Positions 22,348-32,457 of a DNA stretch of 64,000 bases are shown piece after piece. Source of the stretch: Cryptomeria japonica (lineage: Eukaryota > Streptophyta > Pinopsida > Cupressales > Cupressaceae); assembly GCF_030272615.1 (NCBI RefSeq), contig NC_081405.1:25934272-25998271 (forward strand). Direction: 5' to 3'. Under the pieces are notes generated by a model. The model made no database searches and was not told where the DNA came from. It saw only the letters and a program-made list of their open reading frames with translations. How positions within the stretch are numbered: position 1 is the first letter of the stretch; each line of letters starts with the position of its first letter. Made by a program: the position numbers and the translations under genes.

Positions 22348-24588
22348 TTATTGAGGAGTATCCTTTAACTGAGGGAATTCTTTCACAATCTCATCATTAT
22401 CAATCTCTTTTCCAAAATAGGCTTCACTGTTCAAACAATAAGGGAGTCCCCTATTGTGATGATAACGAGGAAGAGTATCATATGCTCCTAAAAACTCAGC
22501 TAAAGCATCATCGGTAGGAAAAACATCCAAAGCACAGGCACACGAAGGATCCTCATCAATGTACTCGGGGTGTTGCATTGATAGAGATGTAGAAATAGCA
22601 TTAACACTAATACATGGTCTCTTAGAAGCTTTAGTGCGCTTGCAGGGATTATAGCCAAGTCCAAAGGCATAATTGTGAAGATTATTCTCTAGAGGAACCT
22701 TTATCCCTTGTTCGTGAGCGCCACAACCATTTCCATGATACCCAGGCTTAGCAAAAATGCGAAAACCACGACCATAACGATCAGCCATTTCAGAAAGAGA
22801 AGGCGGTTTTTCATAAGACAAAGAGTCAAACTCTTCAGAATTAGAGGTGTGAGGAGAAGAAGTTTGAGAAGCGGCCACAAAATTATTGCTCATAGGCTCA
22901 GGTAATGTTGATTGATTTTTAGCTTCTTCCTTCTTTTCAACTTTAAGCTCTCTAGAAGGAACCTTATATTCACCTACAAAGGTGGGATTAAAATCAAGGG
23001 ATCCCCAATCGTCATCTGCAAGAACCTTCTCAGGATCAAAATCCTTCTTATGTGTAGTTTCAAGTCGAGAAGAGTCTTCTTCAGGAGCTCCAAACTCATC
23101 CAAAGAATTTTGATCATCAGAGAGCGAGGATTCATCGATAAGTATCTTGTTAAAAGAGTCATCACTAGACAAGGATGGCTTAGAAGAACCCCCTTTGGAA
23201 GTAGATGTTTGTAAACAAGCTTGGAAATTAGTATCACCTATCAAGGTATATGTCTTATTGTTATAGATAAATTTAACTTGTCTGTGCAATGTAGAGGGGA
23301 CAGCTTGCATACTGTGAATCCAAGGTCTCCCTAATAACAAGTTGTATGTTAGATTTCCCGACATAACATGGATAGGAGTAGGCAAAGTAACAGGCCCCAC
23401 TGTGATGGGTAAGGTGATAGTACCTAATGAAGTTTTAGCCACATTATCAAAGCCTCGAATAGGATGAGAGTCCAGCTCAATTAGGGATGTATCCACATTC
23501 ATCTTATGCAAAAGATTAATGCTACACACATTAAGACCAGAGCCATTATCTACTAGTGTTTGTCTTATAGCAGTGTCTTTCATGATAACCACAATCATCA
23601 AGGGATCATATTGATGTTGAATTTCACTAGTAGGCAACTCATCTTGGGTAAACACAATTTGAGCTTTAGGATTCATCACAGAGGTAACCAAAGATGTTAT
23701 ATTACTAGATGTATTTAGTGGAGGAACATTCAAATCTTTCAAGGCATCTTGTAACATTCCATGATGAGCGGAAGAAGTTTGAATCAAATCCCAAAGGGAT
23801 ATCTTAGCAGGGGTAACTTTAAGTTGTTCTATGAGACCATATTCCTTACTAAGAACTTGTGAAATACGTGGTGCTGGCGGAAGAATTGGTTGAGGATTCA
23901 GAAGAGAAACTGGAATAATAGGAGGAGGACTAGGCTGCCTATTATTTCTGGTATGATAAGTATGGGCAACCGCATGATAACTCTCTCTAGTTATTTGATT
24001 GGTATAACTATAAGGACTTATAGGTTTTCTTCCTCACATAGTGATGATTGGTTTATTTGGAGTACGGAAGGAATCATGATCATACCCTCCTTGGACAGTA
24101 AGGAGAGGTGATTTAGGAACTTGAAAGGTGGGAGAAGGATAAGCACCTTGGACTTCAAAGAGAGGCTTTTTATGCTCATTCAAGTTTATCATGTTAACCA
24201 ATTTAGAAGTTTTGCTCTTGTTTAAAGATTTTGATAGAGCCAGAAAGTCATCAAGAGCATCATCCAACAAAGTATGATCATAGCTATCAAAAGGTTTATC
24301 TTTTGGTTCAAACGGAGATATCTCTTCATAGAGGGGATTGTTGAAAACAACCATGTTACTAGATTTAGTGGAAGAGTTGATAGGAATGTACCCTTGAGAG
24401 GAATCATTCAACTTATCTTTCTCATCACAACGAAATGGCATAGTAACAAGGTTTATGAGTTTTTGGTAAAATGAAGGTTTGGTATCTTTAGGGTTCAAAA
24501 ACTCATCTAAAGCTTCATCTAATTCATCTTGGCTATACTCATAATAATCATCATAAGCATGAACATTTTGCAAATAAAAGTCTGACAT
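22348..24588 (-). pseudogene. A gag-side ORF with protease and G-patch-like segment
   Basis: This is the N-terminal part of the same frame as pol; the first ATG is at 24588. Residues 1-150 are acidic and unlike any gag I know (EALDEFLNP, LDDALDDFLAL). Then come VQGGY-type repeats (about 24160-24040), a Pro-rich linker, a segment typical of Tat polyproteins before protease (LIEQLKVTPAKISLWDLI), and a retropepsin-like domain with VDNGSGLNV (Asp about residue 347, DNG in place of DTG) and LLLGRPWIH. A G-patch-like motif follows near 22760-22650 (YHGNGCGAHEQGI, FGLGY). I see no capsid domain and no CCHC knuckle, so either gag is lost or very divergent. Premature stops are at 24034 (TGA) and 22348 (TAA, at the junction with pol). 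Confidence 0.8.
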
Positions 24589-24740
24589 TTTGAAATAAAA
24601 GTGGCATGAAATTTAAACACACAATGCAAAGAAACACACTCTTTTTTTTTTTCTTCTTTTTAACAAAAATGAAATGAAAACACACTAAATCTAGATCTAG
24701 ATCTAACAAATGCAATGCAAGAGGAAGCAATGATAGATTC

Positions 24741-24755
24741 ACATCGGGTTCACCA
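24741..24755 (-). other. A primer-binding site
   Basis: Minus-strand TGGTGAACCCGATGT lies three bases inside the 5' LTR. The leading TGG is the complement of a tRNA CCA end. I could not assign the tRNA; B has the same site with small changes (TGGTGAACTCGACGT). Confidence 0.7.
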
Positions 24756-24758
24756 AAA

Positions 24759-26417
24759 TGTGTGGGGGAAAAAGTGAGACTAGGTTAATATGCCCTAATC
24801 CTACCTTTTGACACACATTACGGAATACGAAAGAGCCTAGAGGTATCACACAATTGGCTACTTCTTTTTGTGAAAGAGAGAGCCACAGGCTACCTATTAG
24901 GATTTCTATTCCTTTGTTGAAATTGAAAGGTAAGATCATGCAAGTTCAATTCCTAATCCTAAAATGCAAGTATGAACTAATAACAAGATTGCAGAATTGA
25001 ACTTAAACAAGGGAAAGCTGCAAACACAAGGACAAGGCAAGAATGCAGATGCGTACCCAGAGTCAAAATTTGACTGAAAATGTTTAGGACGGGGGCGTGG
25101 GCGCCACTGTCCTGATTCTGTCCCGAAAACTGCACCTGAAACTGCTGTTTTGCACTCTGGAAAATTGTCAGAAATGCTGTTTGTCAGGAGGACCAGGATG
25201 CCCAATGCCTCTGTCCTAGGGACCAGGGCACCTAGCGCCCCTGTCCTGGTAGGACCAGGGCACCCCACGCCCCTGTCCTGGTCTTTTTCTCTGCAATTTG
25301 GTGTGGAGTGTTGTCTCGACCTTCTTTTCCTGGATCTATAACCTGCGGCATCGTCCGAGTCCCGAAACCTGCACTTATATCTGAAAAGGGTGTTTGGGCG
25401 GCTATATAGGGTTTTGCCTTAGTCAAACCCCCGCTTCGGTGATTTCCACCTCCACGAATAGCCAAGTTGTATTGTAAAAGTAATGTGTGTGCAGACCTTG
25501 TGTGTGTGCAAGATCTAAAATGCAAGTAAGCAAACTAGAGCAACCTAGAAAGTAAACCCTAATTGCTTGTAAATGATAATGTAAATGCTCTAAATCAAGG
25601 TGCAAAGTGATCTAAAGCATGAATAATTGATATATTGAAGCTTATGTAGAGACATGAAAACAACATGAAATCATACCCAACCCCCAAGGGAGGGGTACAA
25701 GCCAATCTTCAGTCAGTAATCTCCTATTGTTCTTCAATGTCTTCCAAGCCCTAAATGGATGAATGGAATTGATAAATGCTTGATAGAGGGATGTTGAATG
25801 TTGTTGAAGTCTCCAAAGATCTGCTCTTTCACTGCATATGAGGTTCCTGAAAACAAAATTCGGATCCCTTCAAATGAAGAAAGAGAGCTCTTATGTATGA
25901 ACCCTAGGTCGTAATTTTGTCTTTTGGCCGTCCTAGAGATTGAATATCCCGCCAATTTCTTGGGGTTAAGATTTATTTTATGATTGGATCGTGCTCCTAA
26001 AATTTCGGGAAAAATGTCCGGGACCGTGTGCACTCCGAGCGCCATGGTCCCGGCAACTTTTCACCAAATTTTCAAGGCCATCAGATATGATGATTTTAGA
26101 GAGAATCCCAAAGTTACAGGTGATTTCGAGATGTTTTGACCCCCGAAATCAAGCCCCCAAGTTCAAAAGAAGGCCTAATTAGGGTTTTTGATTAGATGAT
26201 GTATTGGAGGAATAAAATGAAAAGGGGCACACTTTAATGAAAGGGCCCGACTTTATGATGTGAAGGATGATGAAATAGGACCTTAGACCTAATTAATTTG
26301 ATTAATTAAGTGCTAAAGGAGAAATGCAATGCAAAATGTAAAATGCACCAAGGTCGGTGCTAAACTAGGTGTGAAATTGTACCACCCTAGCAAGTGCGTA
26401 CAATTTACGATGCTACA
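24759..26417 (-). repeat. Right (5') LTR of A
   Basis: This is a 1659-base partner of 13676-15334, differing mainly by transitions. It ends GATGCTACA at 26417, followed by the duplication GTTAT. It includes a three-unit 30-base array at 25191-25283. Confidence 0.95.
25401..25410 (-). promoter_or_regulatory. TATA box in A 5' LTR
   Basis: Minus-strand CCTATATAGC in a context conserved in all four A and B LTRs. It lies about two thirds into the sense LTR and is the likely core promoter for A. Confidence 0.6.
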
Positions 26418-26422
26418 GTTAT

Positions 26423-26525
26423 AAAGATAGTTATCATCCTTTTTCAGTTATATCAAATAATCTTGAACAACCTTCTCAATATCCTTAATGAATATCAACA
26501 ATCTTCTTCTAGTGAAATGCCAACA
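26423..26525 (-). repeat. Right (5') LTR of E, last part
   Basis: Continuation of E's right LTR after A, matching 7455-7557 and ending TGCCAACA. The following TGATG is E's target duplication. Confidence 0.92.
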
Positions 26526-26530
26526 TGATG

Positions 26531-27046
26531 TACTTAAAAGGAATCTGATTTCATGTCGGTCTAAGAGGATTACATTGCATGTTCCTAGGTTCATTGTATC
26601 TAGACACATTTGGTAACATGACACAAAATCACCGTCAAAGTGTCGGTGGATGGTAACTCATCACAAAGATATACCGGTTGGTAACTCATCACAGAGTATT
26701 ACCGGTTTACACAACTTTACCGATTACCGGTTGGTAACTCAAAGTAATACTGGTTTAACTTTTAAACAGATTACCGGTTGATAGAAATGAAGATTGATAA
26801 AATGATAACTACCGCTTCTAGTTTCTTTGCTCCATTCTGCTTGAGATCCTCGAACTGCTTGAGGTCCTCATGCTGCTTGAGATTGGTAAACATTTTCTTC
26901 AAGACACCGATAGTCTAAAGACTATAACATAATACTGGTTTGAAACAAATACTGGTTCAGCATAACTCATACACACAAAAAGTGATCTCATAGAAAGTGT
27001 ATATCCATCAATGACAATCACAACATAATCATAAAAAATACCAAAA
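26531..27046 (-). repeat. Left (3') LTR of F, second part
   Basis: This matches 33160-33705 of the right LTR, including the repeated GGTTGGTAACTCATCACA segments. It ends CCAAAA where the right copy has CCAACA. The polypurine tract follows. Confidence 0.9.
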
Positions 27047-27539
27047 ATCTCCCCCTTTGGCATTGATGGCAACAGAAAAATTTTGATGTCTAAGTGTTTT
27101 TACAAAAAAATATGCCATAATAAAAAATACTCCCCCTAAGCATATACACTATCCCTTTGTAGAAAAAAAAATGTATGCTACTTCCTTACAGAGATAAACA
27201 TGAGTATACATAGCATGCATCAGAATTTTAAATACCAGAATACTTCTCCCCCTTTGCCAACAATGACAAAATACAGCTGAATAACCCCTGTTTTGATTAG
27301 CTGAATAAATGTTTATGACAATAAAGAGTGAAACTTGTCAAAAACTGATTTAAAGTCTTGCATAAATAGCTTCATGGATAAGGACCATGACTCAAGTAAT
27401 GAGGTAGCAACCTCACTCTCCATTTGCATCGAGGATACATGTTCCTCCATGGCATCCAAAGTACTCATCTCTTGAGTAATCGTCAAGGCATCCAGATTGA
27501 GATAGCACTTCTAAAGTATTTGTAGTCTTGGTAGTAGAA
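27047..27539 (-). other. F 3' noncoding region with polypurine tracts
   Basis: Minus-strand AAAGGGGGAGAT at 27047-27058 abuts the LTR. Similar purine runs occur near 27130 and 27245 (CTCCCCCTTTGCC on +). No gene is seen. Confidence 0.75.
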
Positions 27540-30500
27540 CTAGTTGTAGTTCTTGCAAATCCTTGGTCCGGTTGCTGATCTCCAAATCAATTCTTGCAGC
27601 CTAAAGTTGAAACCGGTGAATGGTTTGCCCATAAGCGGTAAAGGAGTCATATGGGTCTTGAAGGTGCTTATGAATGTTTGCAAATCAGTTTGCAGTTTGT
27701 CTTTCTGGGAAAGCACATCATCACAGAATAGATGGGGTAGACATATCTTACTAAGCAGCAATTTCCCCTCATCCATTGCATCTCTGATGTCCTTCTTTGC
27801 CTTCTACAGTTTGGACCGAAGCTCATGTAGCTTTTTCACCAAGGCAGTGTTCAAAGCCTTTTGATGCTCCTTCTTGGCATGCGCTTTGACAACCTCTTCT
27901 AGGATTTATACCTAGTCCTCCACAACTGTGCATAAGAGTTTTAGTTGGGCCAGAGAGGAATCGGTACTGGGGAGGTTGGTACCAGGTATCAAACCGGTAA
28001 GAGTGTCCACTACAGCTTGGATCACATCTTGCTCCTTCTTCCTCCTTATCAGCTCTAGGTGTTCTTGAGCAAGCTTAATTCTTTGTAGCATCTCTGATTC
28101 CTTAGCAGATTGGAGGTCAATGGGATTGGTAATGTCATTCGATTTGGCTAGACTATCGGTTGCCTTTGGGGTCTCCACCTATGTGCTCTGTGTCGCTTCC
28201 TCCTTCTCTTTTGCTCTTAACTTATCTTCTTTCGCCTTCTTTTTCTCCTCTACTTCTTGCTTTCTTTTCTCTTCTTCCTTCTTCTTCTCTTCTTCTTTCC
28301 ACTCCTTTTCTTCTTCATCCTTTCTTCTCCTCCTCTTCCTACTTCTTCTTCTCCTCTTCCTGTTTCGTCTTCTCCTCTTCCCAATTCTTCTTCTCTTTTG
28401 CCTTTCGCTTCTCCTCTTCATGCATCCTCTTTTCCTCTTCCTTTCTCTTTGCTTCTTCTTGTTATTTCTCTTCTTCTTTCTTTTCTTCTTCCTTCTTCTT
28501 CTTCTTCTTCTCTTCCTCTTGTTTATTCTTCTCCTCTTCTTTTCTTTTCATTTCCTCTTCTCATTTCCTCCTCTCCTCCTCTTTTTTCTTTTCTTCCTCT
28601 TTTCTCTTTTTCTCTTCTTCTGCTTGTTTCTTCTTTTCTTCTTCCTATTGCTTCTTCTCTTTCTCCTCTTTCTCCTTGGCAGCCTTTTCTTTATCTTGTA
28701 TTTCTTGTCCTGTTGCTTCTGATGGTGTACCCAGAGTGATATTTTCACCATTCAAGGCGTCAACATCAATAGGGTCCATTTGATCAATGACCTATTCTCC
28801 TTCACTATCATATAACTCATCTGGTTTATTGGTTACCGGTTCTTGCTCAACTTTCCTGTTGGCTTCAGCCACTTGATGCAACCTTAAAGTGGCTTGGGCA
28901 TGAGAGTGGGTATCTTTTACCACTTCAAGAAATTTTCCTTCTACCAACAAGAGTCTCCTTCTTCTCATGAAGAAGAGGCCTTTGTATTTTTCCATAGTTT
29001 CATAAAGTTCTGAATTTGACACATTAAGAAAATATTGTGCAAATATTTCCTCTCTTATTTCTTGTTCCTTCTCTATGGAAATGCGCCATTTGTTATCTAA
29101 AGAATTATATAAAGAATCCAATGTCATAGATCTAATTTATGATGGTGATTGGTCATTAACACATAAATATTGAATGACTTCCTATTCAACTTCCTCTTTC
29201 TCATTGTCATTGAAATCATCAAAATATTCTTGCAAATCACTAAGAAATTTTATTCTAATATTCTTAATAGTTTTTTGACAATGTGTCAAAGGTTTGTAGG
29301 AGGAAATATCAATATTTACCGGTGCAGATGTTGTCGGTTCATTCTTTGTCTTTTTCCTCATTTGTCTAGTCTTCTTAGGTTGTTCTTCAGACACAGTGTC
29401 CTCTGAGTCTGGTGTGGTGTCTTTTGTCTTCCACTTTCTCTCAAAGACTTTGGCGAGTGCAGCTTCTGGTTTCTTTTTTGCTGGTGACCGCTTGGTCACT
29501 TTGGGACTTGTTGTGGTAACCGGTGCTGATATTGAAGGCACTGCCTTTCCCTTCTTTACTAACAGTTCTTCAACTAGTGTAACCCTTTCGAAGTAGGTTT
29601 CGGTTCTCTTTGCCTTTGGATCAAGGGGCAAAGTGAGTAGGGTAGAGGCATACCCATCTAGCATGTCATACATTACCTCATATCCCATCGGTTCCACTTC
29701 TTGTCTAGGCTCAACGGCCTCCATTATGCACTCATCAACTTTGATGGTGAATAGATGTCATCTTCACATTTCTTGACAATATCACCTGATATTCTCACTC
29801 TTTGGCTCATTTTGCATTTCAACTCATAAAACTATTTGTTTAGAACTTCTGGATAACTGGTTCCAACTACTTGAAGGCTTTCCTTGATTTTCTTTGTAAC
29901 CAGTTGGTTGGCAGACCACTGAATATCTCTGACTCCTAGGAAGTAACCTTGGAAATAGAAGAACAACCCAACCAATAGTTATCCAAACTTAAATCTCAAG
30001 GCATTGTCCCATTTAATTGACATTAGGTTCACCACAAGTTGCCTTTTCATATAGGTGCATAAGTCAAATGATGCATCTTCCATGATCATCCGATAGGCAG
30101 CATTTATCATTGCAGCAGAGACAGAGTTGATCCTGCTAGCATACAATGTCCGGTAACCTATTACCATGCAAGCATATTTGACCAGATCATCCTTGATGGG
30201 ATTGATCGTCATTCCCCATTGGTTGCTCACAGAACCGGTGAGCTTGGTCATTTCCGTCTTACTGATCTTCCTTAGAGATGGCACTTCACCGATGTTACAG
30301 AAACCAGTGACAACATGAATCGCTTCCGGTGTGATGGCATGCATCCACTCTAAGTACATTTTATCACCATGCACTCTGCTTAGAATGCTGCAAATGTGAT
30401 CATCTGAAAACTCTTCAAGGAAATAGACTGCATTGTGAAGCTTCTTCTTTTCCAAGATGCTAAATTCTGGTTTAATCTTCTTATCCTTCCTGCATAACAA

Positions 30501-30686
30501 ACTCAACTGGGAATGGATTACAAGAGATCCTAAGTCTTCAATTTTATAGTCAATGTAATCAGAAATGCCTTCCTCCACTATAACACCAGCGGGTATTTGA
30601 GATAGGGAATTGTATTTTACCTTTCGTTGAATGAAGTCTACTGGATCAATGGGTGCACTAGGGCTAGAGTGTGATGCGGAAGCCAT
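27540..30686 (-). pseudogene. F ORF2: unrecognised ~1,050-codon protein with K/E-rich coiled coil
   Basis: The reading starts at ATG 30686 (MASASHSSPSAPIDP) and can be followed for 3.1 kb to TAA at 27540. The N-terminal 240-300 residues look globular and helical (EEGISDYIDYKIEDLGSL, YLEWMHAITPEAIHVVTGF, DDLVKYACMVIGYRTLYASR), and are followed by a basic Pro/Ser/Lys linker with KRSPAKKKP (about 29470-29300). A segment of about 110 residues (28792-29127) is next, then a 150-residue K/E-rich tract (about 28680-28200, (KEEE)n-like), and a helical C-terminus (QRIKLAQEHLELIRRKKEQ). Breaks: frameshifts near 29750 and 28320, and stops including 29979, 28792, 28179, 27912. I do not recognise the family; the N-terminal style recalls transposon-borne plant proteins. 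Following one message through all parts is inference from frame and conservation of sense. Confidence 0.6.
28200..28690 (-). repeat. Polypyrimidine/polypurine tract within F ORF2
   Basis: Nearly 500 bases of TTCTTCCTC-type sequence on the plus strand encode the K/E tract on minus. Long plus-strand ORFs over it (Ser/Phe/Leu-rich) are artefacts of composition. Confidence 0.85.
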
Positions 30687-31204
30687 GATAAATAGAGAAA
30701 TTTGAGAAATACCTTCGTAATTTGAAATTTAGGGCTTGCAAATTACACTTCACCACACACTCCTTTGGTTGTTGAAATACCACTTTGTGCTCTACACTTG
30801 ATCGGTTGATATTCGTTTCTGATTCTTCTTCAAGATTTTGAGAATTCTTTGAATCGCAATCCAAATCGCTTTTCATCACTCTGTGCTTAAAAAAAACTTC
30901 TTCGCTTGAGAACTGATAAGTGAAAAATGACTTGAAAAATCCTTTTAAGCAAGTTCTCCACCTACCATAATAAAAGCTCCACTATTAGGGTGTAAACCCT
31001 AATTTGCCTTTACCATTTACGATCTTCTTCCAGTTGACAGGTGTCACTTACCGGTTAAGGTCTTTTACCGATGTAAACCGAGGGTTTGAGATTTCACCGT
31101 TTGCTCCCTCTAAGCTTTTCTGATGTTTAGTTTGTCGGTTCAGTGACTTCCACACTAGGTGCAGAAACTAATTCTTCTTGAATCACTTATTCTGGCTTCT
31201 TCTT
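30687..31204 (-). other. Spacer between the two F ORFs
   Basis: About 520 bases between the ORF1 stop and the ORF2 start. No supported ORF. It may hold a leader or internal promoter for ORF2, but I see no clear box. Confidence 0.5.
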
Positions 31205-32407
31205 CTAGGTTTTCTTCATATCTGCTTGAACGGTTTCAACATCTATCTTTCCTTCTGAAGTTATTGGTATATCATCCAATATATTCTTTCTCGTTCTGCA
31301 AAATCTTGTTGTATGACCCGGTTTGTTGCAATGATAGCAAATCATTCCAGGTTCTCTCCAAGGTCCATTGTTCATATTTCCATTCTTCCTTCTGCATGTT
31401 TCAGTAGTGTGACCATTACCATGATAGATCAAATAGGTTGCTCTCCATCCAATTGTCACTTGATAGCCACTGCTTCCCGACTGATAATTATAGGTATTAA
31501 ACTAGTTTGGGTTCCGGTTCCCAGATGGTTTAGAAAAAGCTCCTTTACTCCTTTGAGGATACCTTCTGGTGTTGTGCATGATAGGCCTGCATTCAAATGC
31601 TCTATTCCCAAACTTGTTGCATGCATAACAATTACCATTGAATTTATTGGGTCTAGGCTTATCATTTTAAAAATAAGGAAAGTTATTGTAAGCCTTACTT
31701 CTATATACATTAGCAGTGTGCCCTTCCTTGAGACAATTAAAGCAAATATGTTTGAACTTTTTCTTACCTTTATCCTTTGGTGTCAGTTGTTTCTTTGATG
31801 CTCCATCTTTTGTTCCAGAGGTTTCACCTTACTCATATTCAGAGAAACCAAATCCATTGGTATTCTTTACCGGTTTAGCTGATTCAAGCTTCTGCTCTAG
31901 CTTGACAGTGCTCTTATTAAATTTGGCAAGTATTTCCTTTAACTCAGTAAGTTCTTTGGTAATAGCAGCATTGGATTCCTTCAAGGTTGCATTCTCAGAA
32001 ACCACCATGTGTAGTTCAGCTTGTATTTCTTCCTTTTCCATTTTATTTTCATGAAGATGAGTGGTAAGTGCACTGATCTCTTGCTTCAACTTGGAGATCT
32101 CATGATCTTTGTCTTTTACCAGATCTTTAGCTTTCCTTCGATTCTCAAGCTCTTGACACATTCTGATAGTTAGTCCTTCAAGTTCCCTTCTTAGGTTGGC
32201 ATTGGACTCATTCAGTTTTTCAACTTCTTGAACTAGGGCTTCCATGTTTGCTTCATCAGAAGAACTGTTTTCAATTAGCTCCATCAGTTTTTCAGCATGC
32301 TCTCTTCTTTTTTCTTGAGAGGCCTTATATTTGACTTTAAGTTCATCATAGGCTTGCTTAGTTTGAGTGAGCTGATGAGTAAGTTCCCTCACAGTGTATT
32401 CCCCCAT
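31205..32407 (-). pseudogene. F ORF1: coiled-coil protein with four zinc-knuckle-like motifs
   Basis: The chosen start is ATG 32407 (MGEYTVRELTHQL), 36 bases inside the primer site, giving about 400 codons in one frame. Residues 1-190 are a long heptad-rich coiled coil (EKLMELIENSS, DHEISKLKQEISALTTHL). Then come CCHC-like motifs: CFNCLKEGHTANVY near 31740 (last Cys now Tyr), CYACNKFGNRAFEC near 31630 (His now Asn), a degenerate YHGNGHTTETC near 31410, and an intact CYHCNKPGHTTRFC near 31330. Stops at 31829, about 31667 and about 31500 break it. The position next to the primer site and the zinc knuckles suggest a gag-like RNA-binding role, but no UBN2 capsid region is seen. This assignment is inference. 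Confidence 0.68.
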
Positions 32408-32442
32408 ATTTCTTTCCAAGTGGTTAGACTTATAGAAAGGTT

Positions 32443-32455
32443 GGCTCTGATACCA
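32443..32455 (-). other. F primer-binding site (initiator tRNA-Met)
   Basis: Minus-strand TGGTATCAGAGCC, two bases inside the right LTR; identical to the site of E. This shows F uses the Copia priming mode despite lacking pol. Confidence 0.92.
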
Positions 32456-32457
32456 AT

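Larger units (their letters stand above)
13676..26417 (-). mobile_element. Ty3/Gypsy Tat-lineage retrotransposon A with antisense PMD gene
   Basis: A is 12,742 bases from TGTGTGGGGG to GATGCTACA, with two 1659-base LTRs and the duplication GTTAT at 13671-13675 and 26418-26422. The sense strand is minus: primer site at 24741, one gag-pol frame 24588-19033, then a 3.7 kb tail and the polypurine tract at 15335. Having a degenerate RNase H followed by a second RNase H before integrase is diagnostic of the Tat/Ogre branch. The tail carries a spliced gene on the opposite strand (15916-18366). The LTRs differ by a few percent by eye, mostly transitions, so the insertion is among the younger here. 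Every coding part has in-frame stops. Confidence 0.95.
6057..26525 (-). mobile_element. Ty1/Copia retrotransposon E (contains Gypsy A)
   Basis: E is bounded by TGTAAAGTTC at 6057 and TGCCAACA at 26525, with the duplication TGATG at 6052-6056 and 26526-26530. Both flanks are F LTR sequence. Its minus strand encodes gag, protease, integrase, reverse transcriptase and RNase H in Copia order within 8058-12242, with primer site at 12292 and polypurine tract at 7558. Subtracting A, E is about 7.7 kb with LTRs of about 1.47-1.50 kb. The lineage within Copia was not settled from sequence alone. All domains are recognisable but interrupted by stops. Confidence 0.92.

Noticed and set aside
22708-23214. 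Plus-strand Arg-rich ORFs, also at 43408-43827
   Set aside because: Antisense shadows of the A and B gag/protease region; conserved only because the sense strand is.
28120-28783. Long plus-strand ORFs rich in Ser, Phe and Leu
   Set aside because: They are the complement of the K/E-rich tract of F ORF2; composition alone keeps them open in all three frames.
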